DNA of 64,000 nucleotides, taken from contig NZ_JABGNA010000001.1 in assembly GCF_013149275.1 (NCBI RefSeq), forward strand, positions 1,054,001 to 1,118,000, in the 5' to 3' direction. Each line of letters starts with the position of its first letter. The first letter of the stretch is position 1. Below, piece by piece: positions 1 through 9,461 of the stretch. Below the pieces are notes generated by a model. It worked only from the letters and a program-made list of their open reading frames with translations, did not search any database and was not told where the DNA came from. A program made the position numbers and the translations under genes. The DNA is from Mucilaginibacter sp. SG564 (lineage in GTDB: Bacteria; Bacteroidota; Bacteroidia; Sphingobacteriales; Sphingobacteriaceae).

Positions 1-567
1 AGCAGCTATTTCGGTTCCGCGTTTGAACAAAGCCTTGGTATATGCTTCTAGTTGGGCGTAGTCATCAGCCGAAACAATGTTTTGCTTCAAGATCTCGGCC
101 CTGGATATATCCTCATCATGACCAACAGATGCCTTCGTGGTTGGTGTTATGATGGGCTCAGGCAGTATATCGTTCTCCTTTAAGCCTTCGGGTAAACTTT
201 CGCCGCAAACCTGTCTTTTACCCGCGCTGTATTCGCGCCAGGCATGGCCTGCCAAATAACCACGGATGACCATTTCTACTTTAAAAGGCTCACAAATGCG
301 TCCGATGGTAACACTCGGATCGGGTACAGCTATTACCCAGTTGGGTACAATATCAGCAGTAGCTTCTAAAAATCGGGCCGCTATCTGGTTAAGTACTTGT
401 CCTTTGTAAGGGATAGGCTCTGGCAGCACCACATCAAAAGCTGATATGCGGTCGGTAACCACCATAGCCAGGAATTTATTATCAATCGTATAAACATCAC
501 GAACCTTGCCTTTGTAGTAGTTAGTTTGGCCGGGTAAGTTAAAATGTGTTTCTTTTATCGCGTTCAT
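1..567 (-). CDS. purC: SAICAR synthase (PurC), 3' end outside window
   Basis: Phosphoribosylaminoimidazole-succinocarboxamide synthase, which joins CAIR and aspartate in de novo purine synthesis. Translating the minus strand from an ATG at 567 gives an open frame that runs off the left edge, so only the first 189 residues are visible. Family signatures are clear: KVRDVY near residue 21, TDRISAFD near 38, PYKGQVLN near 53 and [12 protein letters not shown] near 105, which form the ATP and substrate pocket. The start is chosen because MNAIKETHF directly precedes the conserved N-terminal strand. A stretch of inverted repeat lies upstream, between this gene and phoH. Identity is secure; the full length cannot be judged. 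Confidence 0.93.
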   Translation of the reverse strand, partial: MNAIKETHFNLPGQTNYYKGKVRDVYTIDNKFLAMVVTDRISAFDVVLPEPIPYKGQVLNQIAARFLEATADIVPNWVIAVPDPSVTIGRICEPFKVEMVIRGYLAGHAWREYSAGKRQVCGESLPEGLKENDILPEPIITPTTKASVGHDEDISRAEILKQNIVSADDYAQLEAYTKALFKRGTEIAA

Positions 568-576
568 TCTTTTTTT

Positions 577-710
577 AGTATCAAGTAACTAGTATCAAGT
601 AGCAAGTACATTGCTTGCGTTTAACTTCAGCTTCAAATAATCAATACAGGGATCAAAAATCTTGATACTTGATACTAGTTACTTGATACCAACTAAACTA
701 CTTGATACTA
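577..710. repeat. Long imperfect inverted repeat of AGTATCAAGTA words
   Basis: The left arm (577-610) repeats the word TAGTATCAAGTA and the right arm (661-710) holds its complement (TTGATACTTGATACTAG, then two further copies). The arms flank about 50 bp of ordinary sequence in the gap between two co-oriented genes. It could fold into a long hairpin in RNA of either strand. It belongs to the word-type repeats discussed in the findings. Confidence 0.8.
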
Positions 711-715
711 AAACC

Positions 716-1675
716 TTATTGTATATCCCCGTAAGCTTCCAGTATTTTACGTACCAGTTTGTGCCTTACTACGTCTTCGCCGCTCAGGTAAACAATCTCT
801 ATTCCTTTAATATCTGTTAATATGCGCAGGGCGGTATGCAAGCCCGACTGTTGTTTTTTAGGCAAGTCAATCTGGGTAACGTCGCCGGTAACAATAAACT
901 TGGCCGATGGCCCCATACGGGTTAAAAACATCTTGAGCTGCATATCGGTAGCGTTCTGTGCCTCGTCCAATATCACAAAGCAATTGTCAAGTGTACGGCC
1001 ACGCATAAATGCCAGCGGTGCTATCTCGATGGTACGGTTCTCCAGGTAAAACTTCAGTTTCTCGGCCGGAATCATATCATCAAGCGCATCGTACAAAGGT
1101 CGCAGATACGGATCTATCTTTTCTTTCAGGTCGCCCGGTAAAAATCCAAGGTTCTCCCCTGCTTCAACCGCAGGTCTGGTCAGGATTATCCTTTTTATCT
1201 CCTTGTTTTTGAGTGCCCTTACCGCCAAAGCTACAGCTGTATAGGTTTTACCGGTACCGGCGGGCCCTATGGCAAAAAGTATATCGCTTTTATTGATGCA
1301 ATCAACCATTTTGCGCTGATTAGCTGTACGGGCTTTAACCATTACGCCGTTGGGTCCAAAAACGATCACTTCGCCGCTGGCAAATTTATCCGCCGACGGA
1401 TCAGCCGCTGGCGCGTTAGTATTTTTGGAACCCAGGATGCGCTCCAGGTCGGTAATATTCAGGTTTTCGAACTTCTCTACGTGTTGTAGCAGGTGATCGA
1501 ATTTTTCCTGAAAAATATTCAGTTCGTGATCATCACCCAGAATTTTAACTTCGCTGCCACGTGCAACTATTTTAAGCTTAGGATATTGTTTCTTAATGAT
1601 CTCAAAATGATCATTATTTGGCCCCCACAATACTGCCGGATTTACATTTTCAATAGATAGCTTTAGCTCGTTCAA
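716..1675 (-). CDS. phoH: PhoH family ATPase
   Basis: Cytoplasmic PhoH-type P-loop ATPase of 319 aa, the usual length for the PhoH/YbeZ group. Walker A GPAGTGKT lies near residue 138 and Walker B FVILDEAQN near 233; the TRPAVEAGENLGFLPG segment between them is diagnostic. The N-terminal 100 residues match the small KH-like region that precedes the ATPase core in YbeZ-type proteins. The group is linked to RNA metabolism and phosphate or stress responses, but the exact substrate is not settled. The gene is divergent from the SAM hydrolase-family gene, with about 100 bp between the start codons. The ATG at 1675 gives the normal N-terminus. Confidence 0.93.
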   Translation of the reverse strand: MNELKLSIENVNPAVLWGPNNDHFEIIKKQYPKLKIVARGSEVKILGDDHELNIFQEKFDHLLQHVEKFENLNITDLERILGSKNTNAPAADPSADKFASGEVIVFGPNGVMVKARTANQRKMVDCINKSDILFAIGPAGTGKTYTAVALAVRALKNKEIKRIILTRPAVEAGENLGFLPGDLKEKIDPYLRPLYDALDDMIPAEKLKFYLENRTIEIAPLAFMRGRTLDNCFVILDEAQNATDMQLKMFLTRMGPSAKFIVTGDVTQIDLPKKQQSGLHTALRILTDIKGIEIVYLSGEDVVRHKLVRKILEAYGDIQ

Positions 1676-1775
1676 TACTAATTTGATTTTTAGTTACGGA
1701 TTTTTATGAATTAAAAATTGAATATTTGTAGCTTCAAATGCTACTACAAGATTAGCAATAAATATTATAAAATTA

Positions 1776-2552
1776 ATGGCAATAATAACATTAACTACTG
1801 ATTTGGGCGATAAAGATATTTACCAGGCTGCATTAAAAGGCAGCATCTACAAATTGTTGCCTACAGTGAATATTGTTGACATTACCAATAACGTTGCCGC
1901 GTTTGATGTGCAGCAAGCGGCCTTTATCCTGAAAAACAGTTTTTACTACTTTCCCGATGGTACGGTGCACCTTATTGGTATCGATACCGTTTATAACGAC
2001 CACACCAAATTTTTGGCTGTAAAATATAAAAACCACTATTTTGTGGGGGCCGATAATGGCATTTTTTCATTGATGTTTAAGGAAACGCCCGAAGAGATCG
2101 TGGAAATAAACATTATGCAGGATCTTAAATTTTTGCATTTTCCACTGGCCGATATTTTTGTAAAAGCAGCATGCCACCTGGCCAAAGGCGGCAAGCTCAG
2201 CGAGATAGGTATCCCGGTACAGGATATCGAAAATAAGATGAACCTGCAACCGGTTATCGAAAAAAACCTGATCAAGGGCGTGGTGATCTATATTGATTCA
2301 TTTCAAAACGTGATCACCAACATTACCAAGGAATTTTTCAATAGCGTACAACAGGGGCGAAAATTTGTATTGAACTTTAAACGCAACGAAACCATCAATC
2401 ACCTGAGCTGGCATTATAATGAAGTGCCTGTTGGCGAAAAGTTGTGTCTGTTTGGGATAAGCGATCACCTGGAGATAGCCATTAATAAGGGCAATGCCAG
2501 TGGTTTGCTGGGTTTAAATTTGAATGATAAGGTAATCATTGAATTTCAATAG
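1776..2552 (+). CDS. S-adenosyl-L-methionine hydrolase family protein (DUF62)
   Basis: A 258-aa protein of the SAM hydroxide adenosyltransferase / halogenase-like family. These enzymes split SAM into adenosine and methionine, or in rare cases make halogenated adenosine. The N-terminal block ITLTTDLGDKD and the following IVDITNNVAAFDVQQAA are the family hallmarks, with the usual aspartate pair that binds the ribose, and VGADNGIFS appears near residue 89. The length fits the hydrolase branch (about 260 aa). I see nothing that would indicate a halogenase. The next gene begins 1 bp after the stop, so the two are probably co-transcribed. Confidence 0.88.
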   Translation: MAIITLTTDLGDKDIYQAALKGSIYKLLPTVNIVDITNNVAAFDVQQAAFILKNSFYYFPDGTVHLIGIDTVYNDHTKFLAVKYKNHYFVGADNGIFSLMFKETPEEIVEINIMQDLKFLHFPLADIFVKAACHLAKGGKLSEIGIPVQDIENKMNLQPVIEKNLIKGVVIYIDSFQNVITNITKEFFNSVQQGRKFVLNFKRNETINHLSWHYNEVPVGEKLCLFGISDHLEIAINKGNASGLLGLNLNDKVIIEFQ

Positions 2553-2553
2553 T

Positions 2554-3075
2554 ATGATGAAACAAATCCTGTCGCTCTGCATTGTCCTTTTTTTGTTTAC
2601 TGATTTAGTGGCGCAAACCAATACACAGATCAGTGCCGATTCCATCGCTTATCAGCTACAGCGAAAAAAAATAAACAGCATGCTGGATATGCGCAAAGTA
2701 CGGTTTGGCCAGTACAGCCAAAGCCTTAGTGAGCATACCGGGATATTTGGCTTTCAAACCAAGGGGGATATCCGCCGGTCGAATGATATTTTGATGGATA
2801 TTGTGAAGACCGATGATAACATTTACAAAGAGTTAAAGATCCTGTTGGAATACCGCGCCTTTCAGCAAAGGCAGATCCAGAATCACTCCAAAGAGGCCGA
2901 AACCATTAACCAGAACTACGTTAACCTGATCAGCAAATTAAGGCAGCAAAATGTAGCGTTAAAAGCAGATGCTCAGCGAGCTGCCACCATGCAACGCATC
3001 TATATTTTGATCATTGTTCTCATGATTGCGTCAATTTTATTTCTGATAAGCAGAAAAAGTAAAGTTAAGGTGTAA
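2554..3075 (+). CDS. Membrane-anchored exported protein with coiled-coil segment
   Basis: Not recognised as a named family. From the ATG at 2554 the product is 173 aa: a hydrophobic signal-like N-terminus ending near VAQ (residue 21), a charged region rich in Q, K and E (about 95-140) likely to form a coiled coil, and a C-terminal hydrophobic helix (about 147-166) followed by basic residues RKSKVKV. That suggests a periplasmic protein anchored by its C-terminal helix. An upstream in-frame TTG at 2539 would overlap the previous gene, so the ATG 1 bp after its stop is preferred. Its link to the SAM hydrolase-family gene is by position only. Confidence 0.7.
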   Translation: MMKQILSLCIVLFLFTDLVAQTNTQISADSIAYQLQRKKINSMLDMRKVRFGQYSQSLSEHTGIFGFQTKGDIRRSNDILMDIVKTDDNIYKELKILLEYRAFQQRQIQNHSKEAETINQNYVNLISKLRQQNVALKADAQRAATMQRIYILIIVLMIASILFLISRKSKVKV

Positions 3076-3142
3076 TTTTGCGGATTGGAGCCGGTACTTT
3101 ATCCCGGGTTTAGAACTTAGAGTTTAGAATTTAAATACATAC

Positions 3143-4975
3143 ATGGCAAGAGGACGGCTGAATAGTGGCGCTAAAGCAGAAGCAGAATTACCCAAAGCAA
3201 AAATAAACAGGCAGAGCATACAAAACATCCGTAAGCTACTCAATTACATTAAACCTTACCGGGGCAAATTTATAGCAGGATTGATATTTTTGTTCATATC
3301 CAGCCTGGTGGGCCTTGCATTTCCTAAAATTCTGGGCGCTTTAATAGATGCCGCGCAAGGTAAATACCCAAACAGTTATTTACCCCATAGTCTTAATGCC
3401 ATCGCCATTGCTGGTTTTGTGTTGCTATTCGGTCAGGCTTTTGTTTCCTTTTTCCGGGTAGTTTGGTTTGTACAGGTCGCCGAAAAATCATTGGCCGATA
3501 TCCGTCGTGATACCTATTTTAAGCTGATCACGCTGCCCATGAACTTTTTCGCCAATCGCCGTGTTGGTGAACTGAACAGCCGCATCTCAGCCGATCTGTC
3601 ACAGATCCAGGATACTTTAACCACTACTTTTGCCGAGATCATCAGGCAATTGGTGATCATGGTAGGCAGTGTTATTTTATTAGCGGTGGTATCGATAAAA
3701 TTAACCCTGGCTTTACTGGCTATCCTCCCCTTCCTGGTAGGTTTTGCTGTGTTTTTCGGAAGATATATCCGCAAACTATCACGCCAGGCGCAGGACAGGC
3801 TGGCTGAATCAAATACCATTGTTGAAGAAACCCTGCAAGGCATCGCCAACGTAAAAGCTTTTGTGAACGAAGCTTATGAAGCTACCCGCTATGACAAAAT
3901 TTTGCGTATAGTTGTGAATATAGCCGTAAAAGGTGCCAAATTTCGCGGGATATTTGCATCCTTTATCGTGTTTTGTTTGTTCGGCACCTTCGTAGGTGTG
4001 ATATGGTATGGATCGGTACTGGTGAGCAACCATGAGATCCTGGTGGGTGATTTGACTACGTTTATCATGTACTCTATATTCGTAGGCGCCGCTATGGGCA
4101 CTTTTCCAGACCTTTATGCCAATTTACAGAAAGCTGTTGGCGCAAGCGAACGCGTACTGGAAATACTGGCCGAACAAGGCGAAAACATACAAATGATTGA
4201 AAATAACAACCAGGTAGATCAAAAAATCAAAGGCAATCTTGCTTTTGACAACGTGGTGTTCGCCTACCCTTCCCGTTCGGAGCTTACCGTTTTAAAGGGC
4301 ATTTCCTTTGATGCGGCGGCTGGTCAAAAAGTGGCTATTGTTGGGCCGAGTGGTTCGGGTAAATCAACCATGGCATCCTTGATACTGCAATTCTATCATC
4401 CACAAAGTGGAAATATTTTGTTTGATGGTCGCCCAGCTTCAGATTTTTCTATCACTGATATCCGTAACCAGGTAGCCATAGTTCCCCAGGATGTGATGCT
4501 TTTTGGCGGAACGATATCAGAAAACATTGCTTATGGCCGATTGAGTGCATCTAAAGAAGATATTATCCAAGCTGCCAAACGTGCTAATGCTCACCAGTTT
4601 ATTACCTCTTTCCCCGAAGGCTACGAAACCGTGGTGGGCGAACGTGGTGTTAAATTATCGGGTGGTCAGCGCCAACGTATCGCTATAGCCCGGGCGTTGC
4701 TTAAAAATCCTTCAATATTGATCCTGGACGAGGCTACCTCATCATTGGATTCCGAATCAGAACGCCTGGTACAGGAAGCTCTGGAGGAATTAATGAAGGA
4801 TCGTACGTCCATCATCATAGCTCACCGCTTATCAACCATTCGTGAAGCTGATAAGATCATTGTACTGGAAAAAGGCGAGATCATTGAATGTGGTAATCAC
4901 CTGGAACTCATCAGCAATGAGCAGGGTTTGTACCGCTACCTGAACCAATTACAATTTGACGCGCAGAATGGTTAA
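3143..4975 (+). CDS. ABC exporter, fused membrane and ATPase domains (MsbA-like)
   Basis: A 610-aa half-transporter. Residues about 35-325 form a six-helix exporter membrane domain, and residues about 365-605 form the nucleotide-binding domain with Walker A GPSGSGKST, Q-loop VPQDVMLFGG, signature LSGGQRQR, Walker B ILILDEATS and H-loop IIAHRLST. Length and domain order fit the lipid/multidrug exporter group (MsbA, BmrA, LmrA). It would work as a homodimer in the inner membrane. Substrate cannot be inferred; lipid A core flipping is possible but unproven. The basic N-terminal tail RGRLNSGAKAEAELPKAK precedes the first helix. No partner gene lies beside it. Confidence 0.9.
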   Translation: MARGRLNSGAKAEAELPKAKINRQSIQNIRKLLNYIKPYRGKFIAGLIFLFISSLVGLAFPKILGALIDAAQGKYPNSYLPHSLNAIAIAGFVLLFGQAFVSFFRVVWFVQVAEKSLADIRRDTYFKLITLPMNFFANRRVGELNSRISADLSQIQDTLTTTFAEIIRQLVIMVGSVILLAVVSIKLTLALLAILPFLVGFAVFFGRYIRKLSRQAQDRLAESNTIVEETLQGIANVKAFVNEAYEATRYDKILRIVVNIAVKGAKFRGIFASFIVFCLFGTFVGVIWYGSVLVSNHEILVGDLTTFIMYSIFVGAAMGTFPDLYANLQKAVGASERVLEILAEQGENIQMIENNNQVDQKIKGNLAFDNVVFAYPSRSELTVLKGISFDAAAGQKVAIVGPSGSGKSTMASLILQFYHPQSGNILFDGRPASDFSITDIRNQVAIVPQDVMLFGGTISENIAYGRLSASKEDIIQAAKRANAHQFITSFPEGYETVVGERGVKLSGGQRQRIAIARALLKNPSILILDEATSSLDSESERLVQEALEELMKDRTSIIIAHRLSTIREADKIIVLEKGEIIECGNHLELISNEQGLYRYLNQLQFDAQNG

Positions 4976-5070
4976 TGGTCGATAGTCCATAGACCATAGC
5001 GATTATTTTAATATATTACAACAGTAAAGAATTGCAGAGACTATGGTCTATCGTCCATAGTCCATCGACC
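4976..5070. repeat. Inverted repeat of GTCCATAGACCATAG words
   Basis: The left arm 4976-4999 (TGGTCGATAGTCCATAGACC, continuing with ATAG) and right arm 5040-5070 (ACTATGGTCTATCGTCCATAG, then TCCATCGACC) are imperfect complements, each made of small direct repeats. The element fills the whole gap between two co-oriented genes. It can fold into a hairpin but has no T-run typical of a terminator. Confidence 0.8.
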
Positions 5071-5077
5071 TATAAAA

Positions 5078-6478
5078 ATGAAATTAACCATACACGGGGC
5101 AGCCCGTCAGGTAACCGGCAGCATGCATTTGCTGGAGGTTGACCGATATAAGATTTTAGTGGATTGCGGGTTAGATTACGAGAAAGACCGCAACATACAA
5201 GATAACGAGAATTTCCCTTTTCGCCCTGAAGAGATCGACGTGGTGATATTAACCCACGCGCATATCGATCACTCGGGCAATCTGCCTACACTCATCAGAA
5301 TGGGCTTTAACGGCCAGATCCTGTGTACCCCGCCTACCGCCGACCTCACCGAATTATTACTGCTCGATTCTGTTAGTATCTTCATGAATAAGGCCAGCAA
5401 AGGCTACAGGAAACGCGGCAAGGGCAAATTCAATACCGGCGGAGGTCCACAGCCACTTTACCTACAAAAGCACGTGATGGATACTGTAGACCGTTTTGTG
5501 ACCATCGGCTTTAACCGGCCTTTCCGTATCAATGGCAATATTGAGCTTACTTTTATACCTGTTGGACATTTACTAGGTGCAGCAGCAGCGGTCCTGCGTG
5601 TTACAGAAAATGGTGAAGAAAAATCCATTGCCTTCACCGGGGATATCGGTCGCAAAAACTACCCGGTATTAAATGATCCACAGGAGTTGCCACCGGTTGA
5701 TTACCTGGTCACAGAATCGACCTATGGAGGCCGCTACCACACTAAAGACAAGTCGGTTGAGCAAACCCTCATAGAGGTTATTGATAAAGCCTGTGTCAAA
5801 GAACAAGGGCGGTTGATCATTCCTGCGTTCAGTATCGGCCGTACCCAATCATTGGTGTACTCCCTCAACAAGATCTTCAGCGAAGGCTTGCTACCACCGG
5901 TTAAAGTGTTTGTGGATAGTCCAATGGCCACCATGGCAACCGGCATTTTCAGAAAGTACCATAGCCTGGTTAATCAGGATGCCCAGGATTTTTACAAGGA
6001 CAAGGGCGATGAATTTGAGTTCGAAAACCTTACTTATGTAGAGAATTTGAAAGATAGTCGCCAGATATCCAATTATTATGAGCCCTGCATCATCATTTCT
6101 TCTGCTGGTATGCTGGAGGGCGGCCGTATCCAGGATCACCTGTTTTATAATGTCCAGAATTATTACTGCACCATCCTTTTTATAGGCTACTGTGCCAAAG
6201 GTACTTTAGGGCACCGTTTGCTGCGTGGCGACTCCATAGTACACATAAAAGATCGCGAACTGGCCGTTTATGCCACCATCAAACAAACCGACGTACTGAG
6301 CGCCCACGGCGATCATAACGACCTGATGGAGAACGTAAAACAACAGGACAAATCGAAACTCAAAAACGTTTTCCTGGTACATGGAGAAACCGAAAGTATG
6401 CAGTTACTGGCTAACGACCTGGAGCAGAATGGCTATATTGTAACAATACCAGAGAAAAACGTGGTTTATACACTTTAA
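5078..6478 (+). CDS. Beta-CASP metallo-beta-lactamase RNA nuclease
   Basis: A 466-aa metallo-beta-lactamase fold protein with a beta-CASP insertion and a C-terminal RMMBL segment, the layout of CPSF73-like RNA nucleases. The zinc motif THAHIDHSGN lies near residue 58, the second metal histidine at GHLLGAAAA near 163, the aspartate at FTGDIG near 186, beta-CASP motif B at IISSAGMLEGG near 348, and the last histidine at LVHGE near 436. Such proteins act in RNA processing or decay. No other RNA enzyme lies directly beside it. The ATG at 5078 directly precedes the first beta strand, so the start is reliable. Confidence 0.9.
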   Translation: MKLTIHGAARQVTGSMHLLEVDRYKILVDCGLDYEKDRNIQDNENFPFRPEEIDVVILTHAHIDHSGNLPTLIRMGFNGQILCTPPTADLTELLLLDSVSIFMNKASKGYRKRGKGKFNTGGGPQPLYLQKHVMDTVDRFVTIGFNRPFRINGNIELTFIPVGHLLGAAAAVLRVTENGEEKSIAFTGDIGRKNYPVLNDPQELPPVDYLVTESTYGGRYHTKDKSVEQTLIEVIDKACVKEQGRLIIPAFSIGRTQSLVYSLNKIFSEGLLPPVKVFVDSPMATMATGIFRKYHSLVNQDAQDFYKDKGDEFEFENLTYVENLKDSRQISNYYEPCIIISSAGMLEGGRIQDHLFYNVQNYYCTILFIGYCAKGTLGHRLLRGDSIVHIKDRELAVYATIKQTDVLSAHGDHNDLMENVKQQDKSKLKNVFLVHGETESMQLLANDLEQNGYIVTIPEKNVVYTL

Positions 6479-6537
6479 GCCAGGGAAATACGTATTATTG
6501 ATCATCAAACTATTTTCATAGATAAGCCCAATAAACT

Positions 6538-6864
6538 ATGGCACCCTTATCAAACTTTAAGAACAAAATGCAACTGAGCCGGGTTATTTTTTGCCTTGCC
6601 TTTATTATAGTTGCTTACGGTTATTTAAGACAGGAAAAAGCATTCAAAGACAGCATACTTGTTGTTGCAAAAGTTACCGGTTTTCAGCACCCCAAGATCG
6701 ACAGAACGGAAATAGATGTTCAATATGATTATGATGGGCAAATAATCAACAATCATTTCTCTTTAAGTAATACCGACAGCTTAAAAGTCGACTCCAAAAT
6801 ACGGCTCCTGGTTTCCCGAAAACATCCCGTTGAGTTTATCAAATACGTTGGGGTTGGAAATTAA
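6538..6864 (+). CDS. Small membrane-anchored protein, unknown function
   Basis: A 108-aa protein with one N-terminal transmembrane helix (about residues 14-30, RVIFCLAFIIVAYGYL) and a short beta-rich extracytoplasmic domain with a DVQYDYDGQII strand pair. The plan resembles DUF3592-type small membrane proteins, but I cannot assign it firmly. A second possible start (MQLSRVIF) lies 30 bp downstream. The 139-bp dispersed repeat starts 6 bp after its stop codon. Confidence 0.6.
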   Translation: MAPLSNFKNKMQLSRVIFCLAFIIVAYGYLRQEKAFKDSILVVAKVTGFQHPKIDRTEIDVQYDYDGQIINNHFSLSNTDSLKVDSKIRLLVSRKHPVEFIKYVGVGN

Positions 6865-6870
6865 ATCTTT

Positions 6871-7009
6871 ACTTTTTAAACCTTAAATTTTAACACTTTT
6901 CTGCTCAAAAACGAGGTAAAACATTCAAAAATTGTTTCAAACCCCCGAGTTTAACACTTTTAAACAAATTTTCACACGATTTTGGGCGGCTTTTAAAATT
7001 TTAAAAAGT
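6871..7009. repeat. 139-bp dispersed element, copy A
   Basis: This element starts with ACTTTTTAAACCTTAAATTT and ends with TTTAAAATTTTAAAAAGT, giving 10-bp perfect terminal inverted repeats (ACTTTTTAAA / TTTAAAAAGT on reading the complement with a small register shift). A second element of exactly the same length with the same ends and a similar interior (GCTCAAAAACG, AGTTTAAC, CTTTTAA, ACAAATTT, GCGATTTTG-like blocks) lies at 61761-61899. Both sit a few bases after a plus-strand stop codon. No coding capacity is seen. Confidence 0.8.
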
Positions 7010-7096
7010 ATTAATTTACTGCAGAAGATTTCTCTTTCATCCTCACTCTCACCCCTTCATGCTCTATCGAAATGCCCCGTCTTCAATCGGCCATAA

Positions 7097-7135
7097 AAAC
7101 AAAATAGCCGGAACCATTGCTGATCCCGGCTATTT
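7097..7135 (-). terminator. Rho-independent terminator after serA
   Basis: AAATAGCCGG and CCGGCTATTT form a perfect 10-bp stem around a 14-base loop, with an A-tract on the plus strand that becomes a U-run for minus-strand transcripts. It lies 31 bp beyond the serA stop. Confidence 0.8.
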
Positions 7136-7165
7136 GCGTTAAACAGTAAACCTCGTATTTACTTT

Positions 7166-8116
7166 TTATTTTTTGAAATGGTCAATAATCAAACTGGCCA
7201 ATTCAACACCTATGCGTTCCTGAGCCTCGTTGGTGGCGGCGCCAATGTGCGGGGTAAGGGAAATTTTAGGGTGTTTCAGTATTTCTTCGCGCGGAGTTGG
7301 TTCATTGTCAAATACGTCTAATGCCGCGAATGAAACCTGTCCGCTGTTTAAGGCGTCGATCAGGGCCAGCTCGTCAATTAAGCCGCCACGTGAAATGTTC
7401 ACCAGACCTACACCTTTTTTGGTTTGAGCCAGTTCTTCGGCGCCTAAAAGGGCTTTGTCAATAAATGGGGTATGCAGCGTAATAAAATCAGCTGTTTTGA
7501 TCACTTCGTCAAGTGTAGCTTTTTTTACAGAAACCTTTACGGTTGTACCACCACCCAAAACGATGTCAAGCTCGGAGTTAAATTCAAAAAGGTCATAAGC
7601 CAACACTTCCATACCTACGCCGATAGCAATTTTGGCTACCTCGCGACCGATACGGCCAAAACCTACAATACCTAATGTTTTACCACGTAGTTCGATACCT
7701 TTCGCATAAGCTTTTTTCAGATCGTTGAATTTGGTACCACCTTCAACCGGCATTTTGCGGTTGCTGTCATACAGAAAACGAACGCCGCCAAACAGGCTTG
7801 AAAACACCAATTCGGCTACTGATAATGAAGATGAAGCGGGAGTGTTATACACGCCGATGCCTTTTTCTTTGGCATAGTCAACATCAATGTTATCAACACC
7901 AACACCACCGCGACCAATCAGTTTCAGGTTTGGAGTAGCGTCAATTAATGCCTTGCGTACCTTGGTTGCGCTACGCACGGTGATGGCATCGTAATTTTTT
8001 AATTTTTCAGGCAATTCATCCTGAGGTATATTGTTGGTATCAACAAAAAATCCTGCATCTTCCAGCATTTTTTTTCCAATTGGATCTATACCATCGTTAG
8101 CTAATATTTTGATCAT
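7166..8116 (-). CDS. serA: D-3-phosphoglycerate dehydrogenase, short form
   Basis: First step of serine synthesis: NAD-dependent oxidation of 3-phosphoglycerate. It has the 2-hydroxyacid dehydrogenase fold, with substrate loop [11 protein letters not shown] near residue 67, Rossmann motif [13 protein letters not shown] near 142, catalytic Arg in NISRGGLID near 231, and catalytic His in [13 protein letters not shown] near 281. The product is 316 aa and ends after the catalytic core, so the regulatory ACT domain of the long form is absent. A longer frame extends to 8194, but that part is translated inverted repeat; the ATG at 8116 ([11 protein letters not shown]) is the natural start. serC lies just upstream on the same strand, so the pair forms a serine pathway unit. 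Confidence 0.92.
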   Translation of the reverse strand: MIKILANDGIDPIGKKMLEDAGFFVDTNNIPQDELPEKLKNYDAITVRSATKVRKALIDATPNLKLIGRGGVGVDNIDVDYAKEKGIGVYNTPASSSLSVAELVFSSLFGGVRFLYDSNRKMPVEGGTKFNDLKKAYAKGIELRGKTLGIVGFGRIGREVAKIAIGVGMEVLAYDLFEFNSELDIVLGGGTTVKVSVKKATLDEVIKTADFITLHTPFIDKALLGAEELAQTKKGVGLVNISRGGLIDELALIDALNSGQVSFAALDVFDNEPTPREEILKHPKISLTPHIGAATNEAQERIGVELASLIIDHFKK

Positions 8117-8123
8117 GTCTTTT

Positions 8124-8205
8124 GTGTGAGTGGTGAGTGGTGAGTAGTGAGCGGTGAATGGTTGAATAGCGGTAAACTGCTCACCATTCTCCACTCACCA
8201 TTCAC
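8124..8205. repeat. Inverted repeat of GTGAGTGG words between serC and serA
   Basis: Left arm 8124-8160 is made of TGAGTGG/TGAGTAG/TGAGCGG units and right arm 8178-8205 carries CTCACCATTCTCCACTCACC and CATTCAC. The pair can form an imperfect hairpin in the serC-serA mRNA. It fills the spacer almost completely. Confidence 0.8.
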
Positions 8206-8209
8206 TAAA

Positions 8210-9277
8210 TTATTTATTACTTTCTGCAAACTCGTTCATTACATCAATCAGCACCAAAATGCTGCTTAATGGCAATGCATTATAAATGGAAGCACGGAAA
8301 CCACCTACACTGCGGTGACCTTTGATGCCTACTATGCCTCTTTCGTCGCATAATTTCAGGAAAGGTTTTTCCAGCTCAGGATTCTCCATTACAAAGCATA
8401 CGTTCATGTTAGAGCGATCTTCCGGAGCAGCCACTGCTTTAAACAGCGGGTTAGCATCGATAGCATCATACAATACGCGTGCTTTGGTGATGTTTTCCTG
8501 CTCAATGGCAGCAACACCGCCTTTACCTTTTAACCACCTTAAGGTTAACATTGAAACATAGATGGCAAAGCATGGAGGCGTATTGTACATAGAACCACCT
8601 TCAATTTGTGTTTGGTAGTTAAACATAGACGGGATCTTGCGATCAACCTTGCCTAAAATATCATCTTTTACAATCACCAGGGTTACACCGGCCGGACCCA
8701 TGTTTTTCTGAGCACCGGCGTAGATCAAACCAAAATCAGCAACGTTAACTTTGCGGCTGAAAATATCTGACGACATATCACAAACCAACGGGATAGGCGA
8801 TTTAGGGAACTCCTGTAATTGCGTACCGTAAATGGTATTGTTTGAAGTAATGTGGAAATAAGCGGCATCCGCAGGAATAGTATAATTCTTAGGAATGTAA
8901 GTAAAGTTGCTCTCTTTTGAAGTAGCTACAATTTCAACCTCGCCAAAGTATTTAGCCTCTTTTAAAGCTTTATTTGCCCAAACACCTGTTTCCAGGTAGG
9001 CGGCTTTACCGGTTGACGGCAACAGGTTATAAGGAACCAAAGCAAACTGTGTGCTGGCACCTCCCTGTAAAAACAGAACCGAATAACCCTCAGGAACGCT
9101 GAATAACTCTTTCACCAAACTAACAGCTTCATCTAAAACTGCTTCAAATTCTTTTGAACGGTGTGAGATCTCCAATAATGACAATCCTATACCATTTAAA
9201 TCAATTACTGCCTCAGCAGCTTGTTTTAAAACTTCCTGAGGTAAAATGCCGGGTCCGGCACCAAAATTATGTTTCAT
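8210..9277 (-). CDS. serC: Phosphoserine aminotransferase
   Basis: PLP enzyme for the second step of serine synthesis, which also takes part in pyridoxal phosphate synthesis. The product is 355 aa, the normal size. It starts with the characteristic [13 protein letters not shown]. The PLP lysine lies in [16 protein letters not shown] near residue 195, and the phosphate-binding [14 protein letters not shown] block is near 70. The C-terminal [17 protein letters not shown] is a family signature. It is followed on the same strand by serA, separated by a word-type inverted repeat. Confidence 0.95.
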   Translation of the reverse strand: MKHNFGAGPGILPQEVLKQAAEAVIDLNGIGLSLLEISHRSKEFEAVLDEAVSLVKELFSVPEGYSVLFLQGGASTQFALVPYNLLPSTGKAAYLETGVWANKALKEAKYFGEVEIVATSKESNFTYIPKNYTIPADAAYFHITSNNTIYGTQLQEFPKSPIPLVCDMSSDIFSRKVNVADFGLIYAGAQKNMGPAGVTLVIVKDDILGKVDRKIPSMFNYQTQIEGGSMYNTPPCFAIYVSMLTLRWLKGKGGVAAIEQENITKARVLYDAIDANPLFKAVAAPEDRSNMNVCFVMENPELEKPFLKLCDERGIVGIKGHRSVGGFRASIYNALPLSSILVLIDVMNEFAESNK

Positions 9278-9461
9278 ATAGTTAACAAATTGTAGGTTCT
9301 GAATACACGATTAGGAACTTCGTATTTAGTTGGGCCGAAGTTAATTAATTTGACAAAATATATAGAGATTATTTGCATTTTTTGAAAAAATATACAATTA
9401 ATCAACAAAAGGCCTTTTGATTGCAAATTTGTAATTTATCCTACCGGGTTCGTAGAATTTA

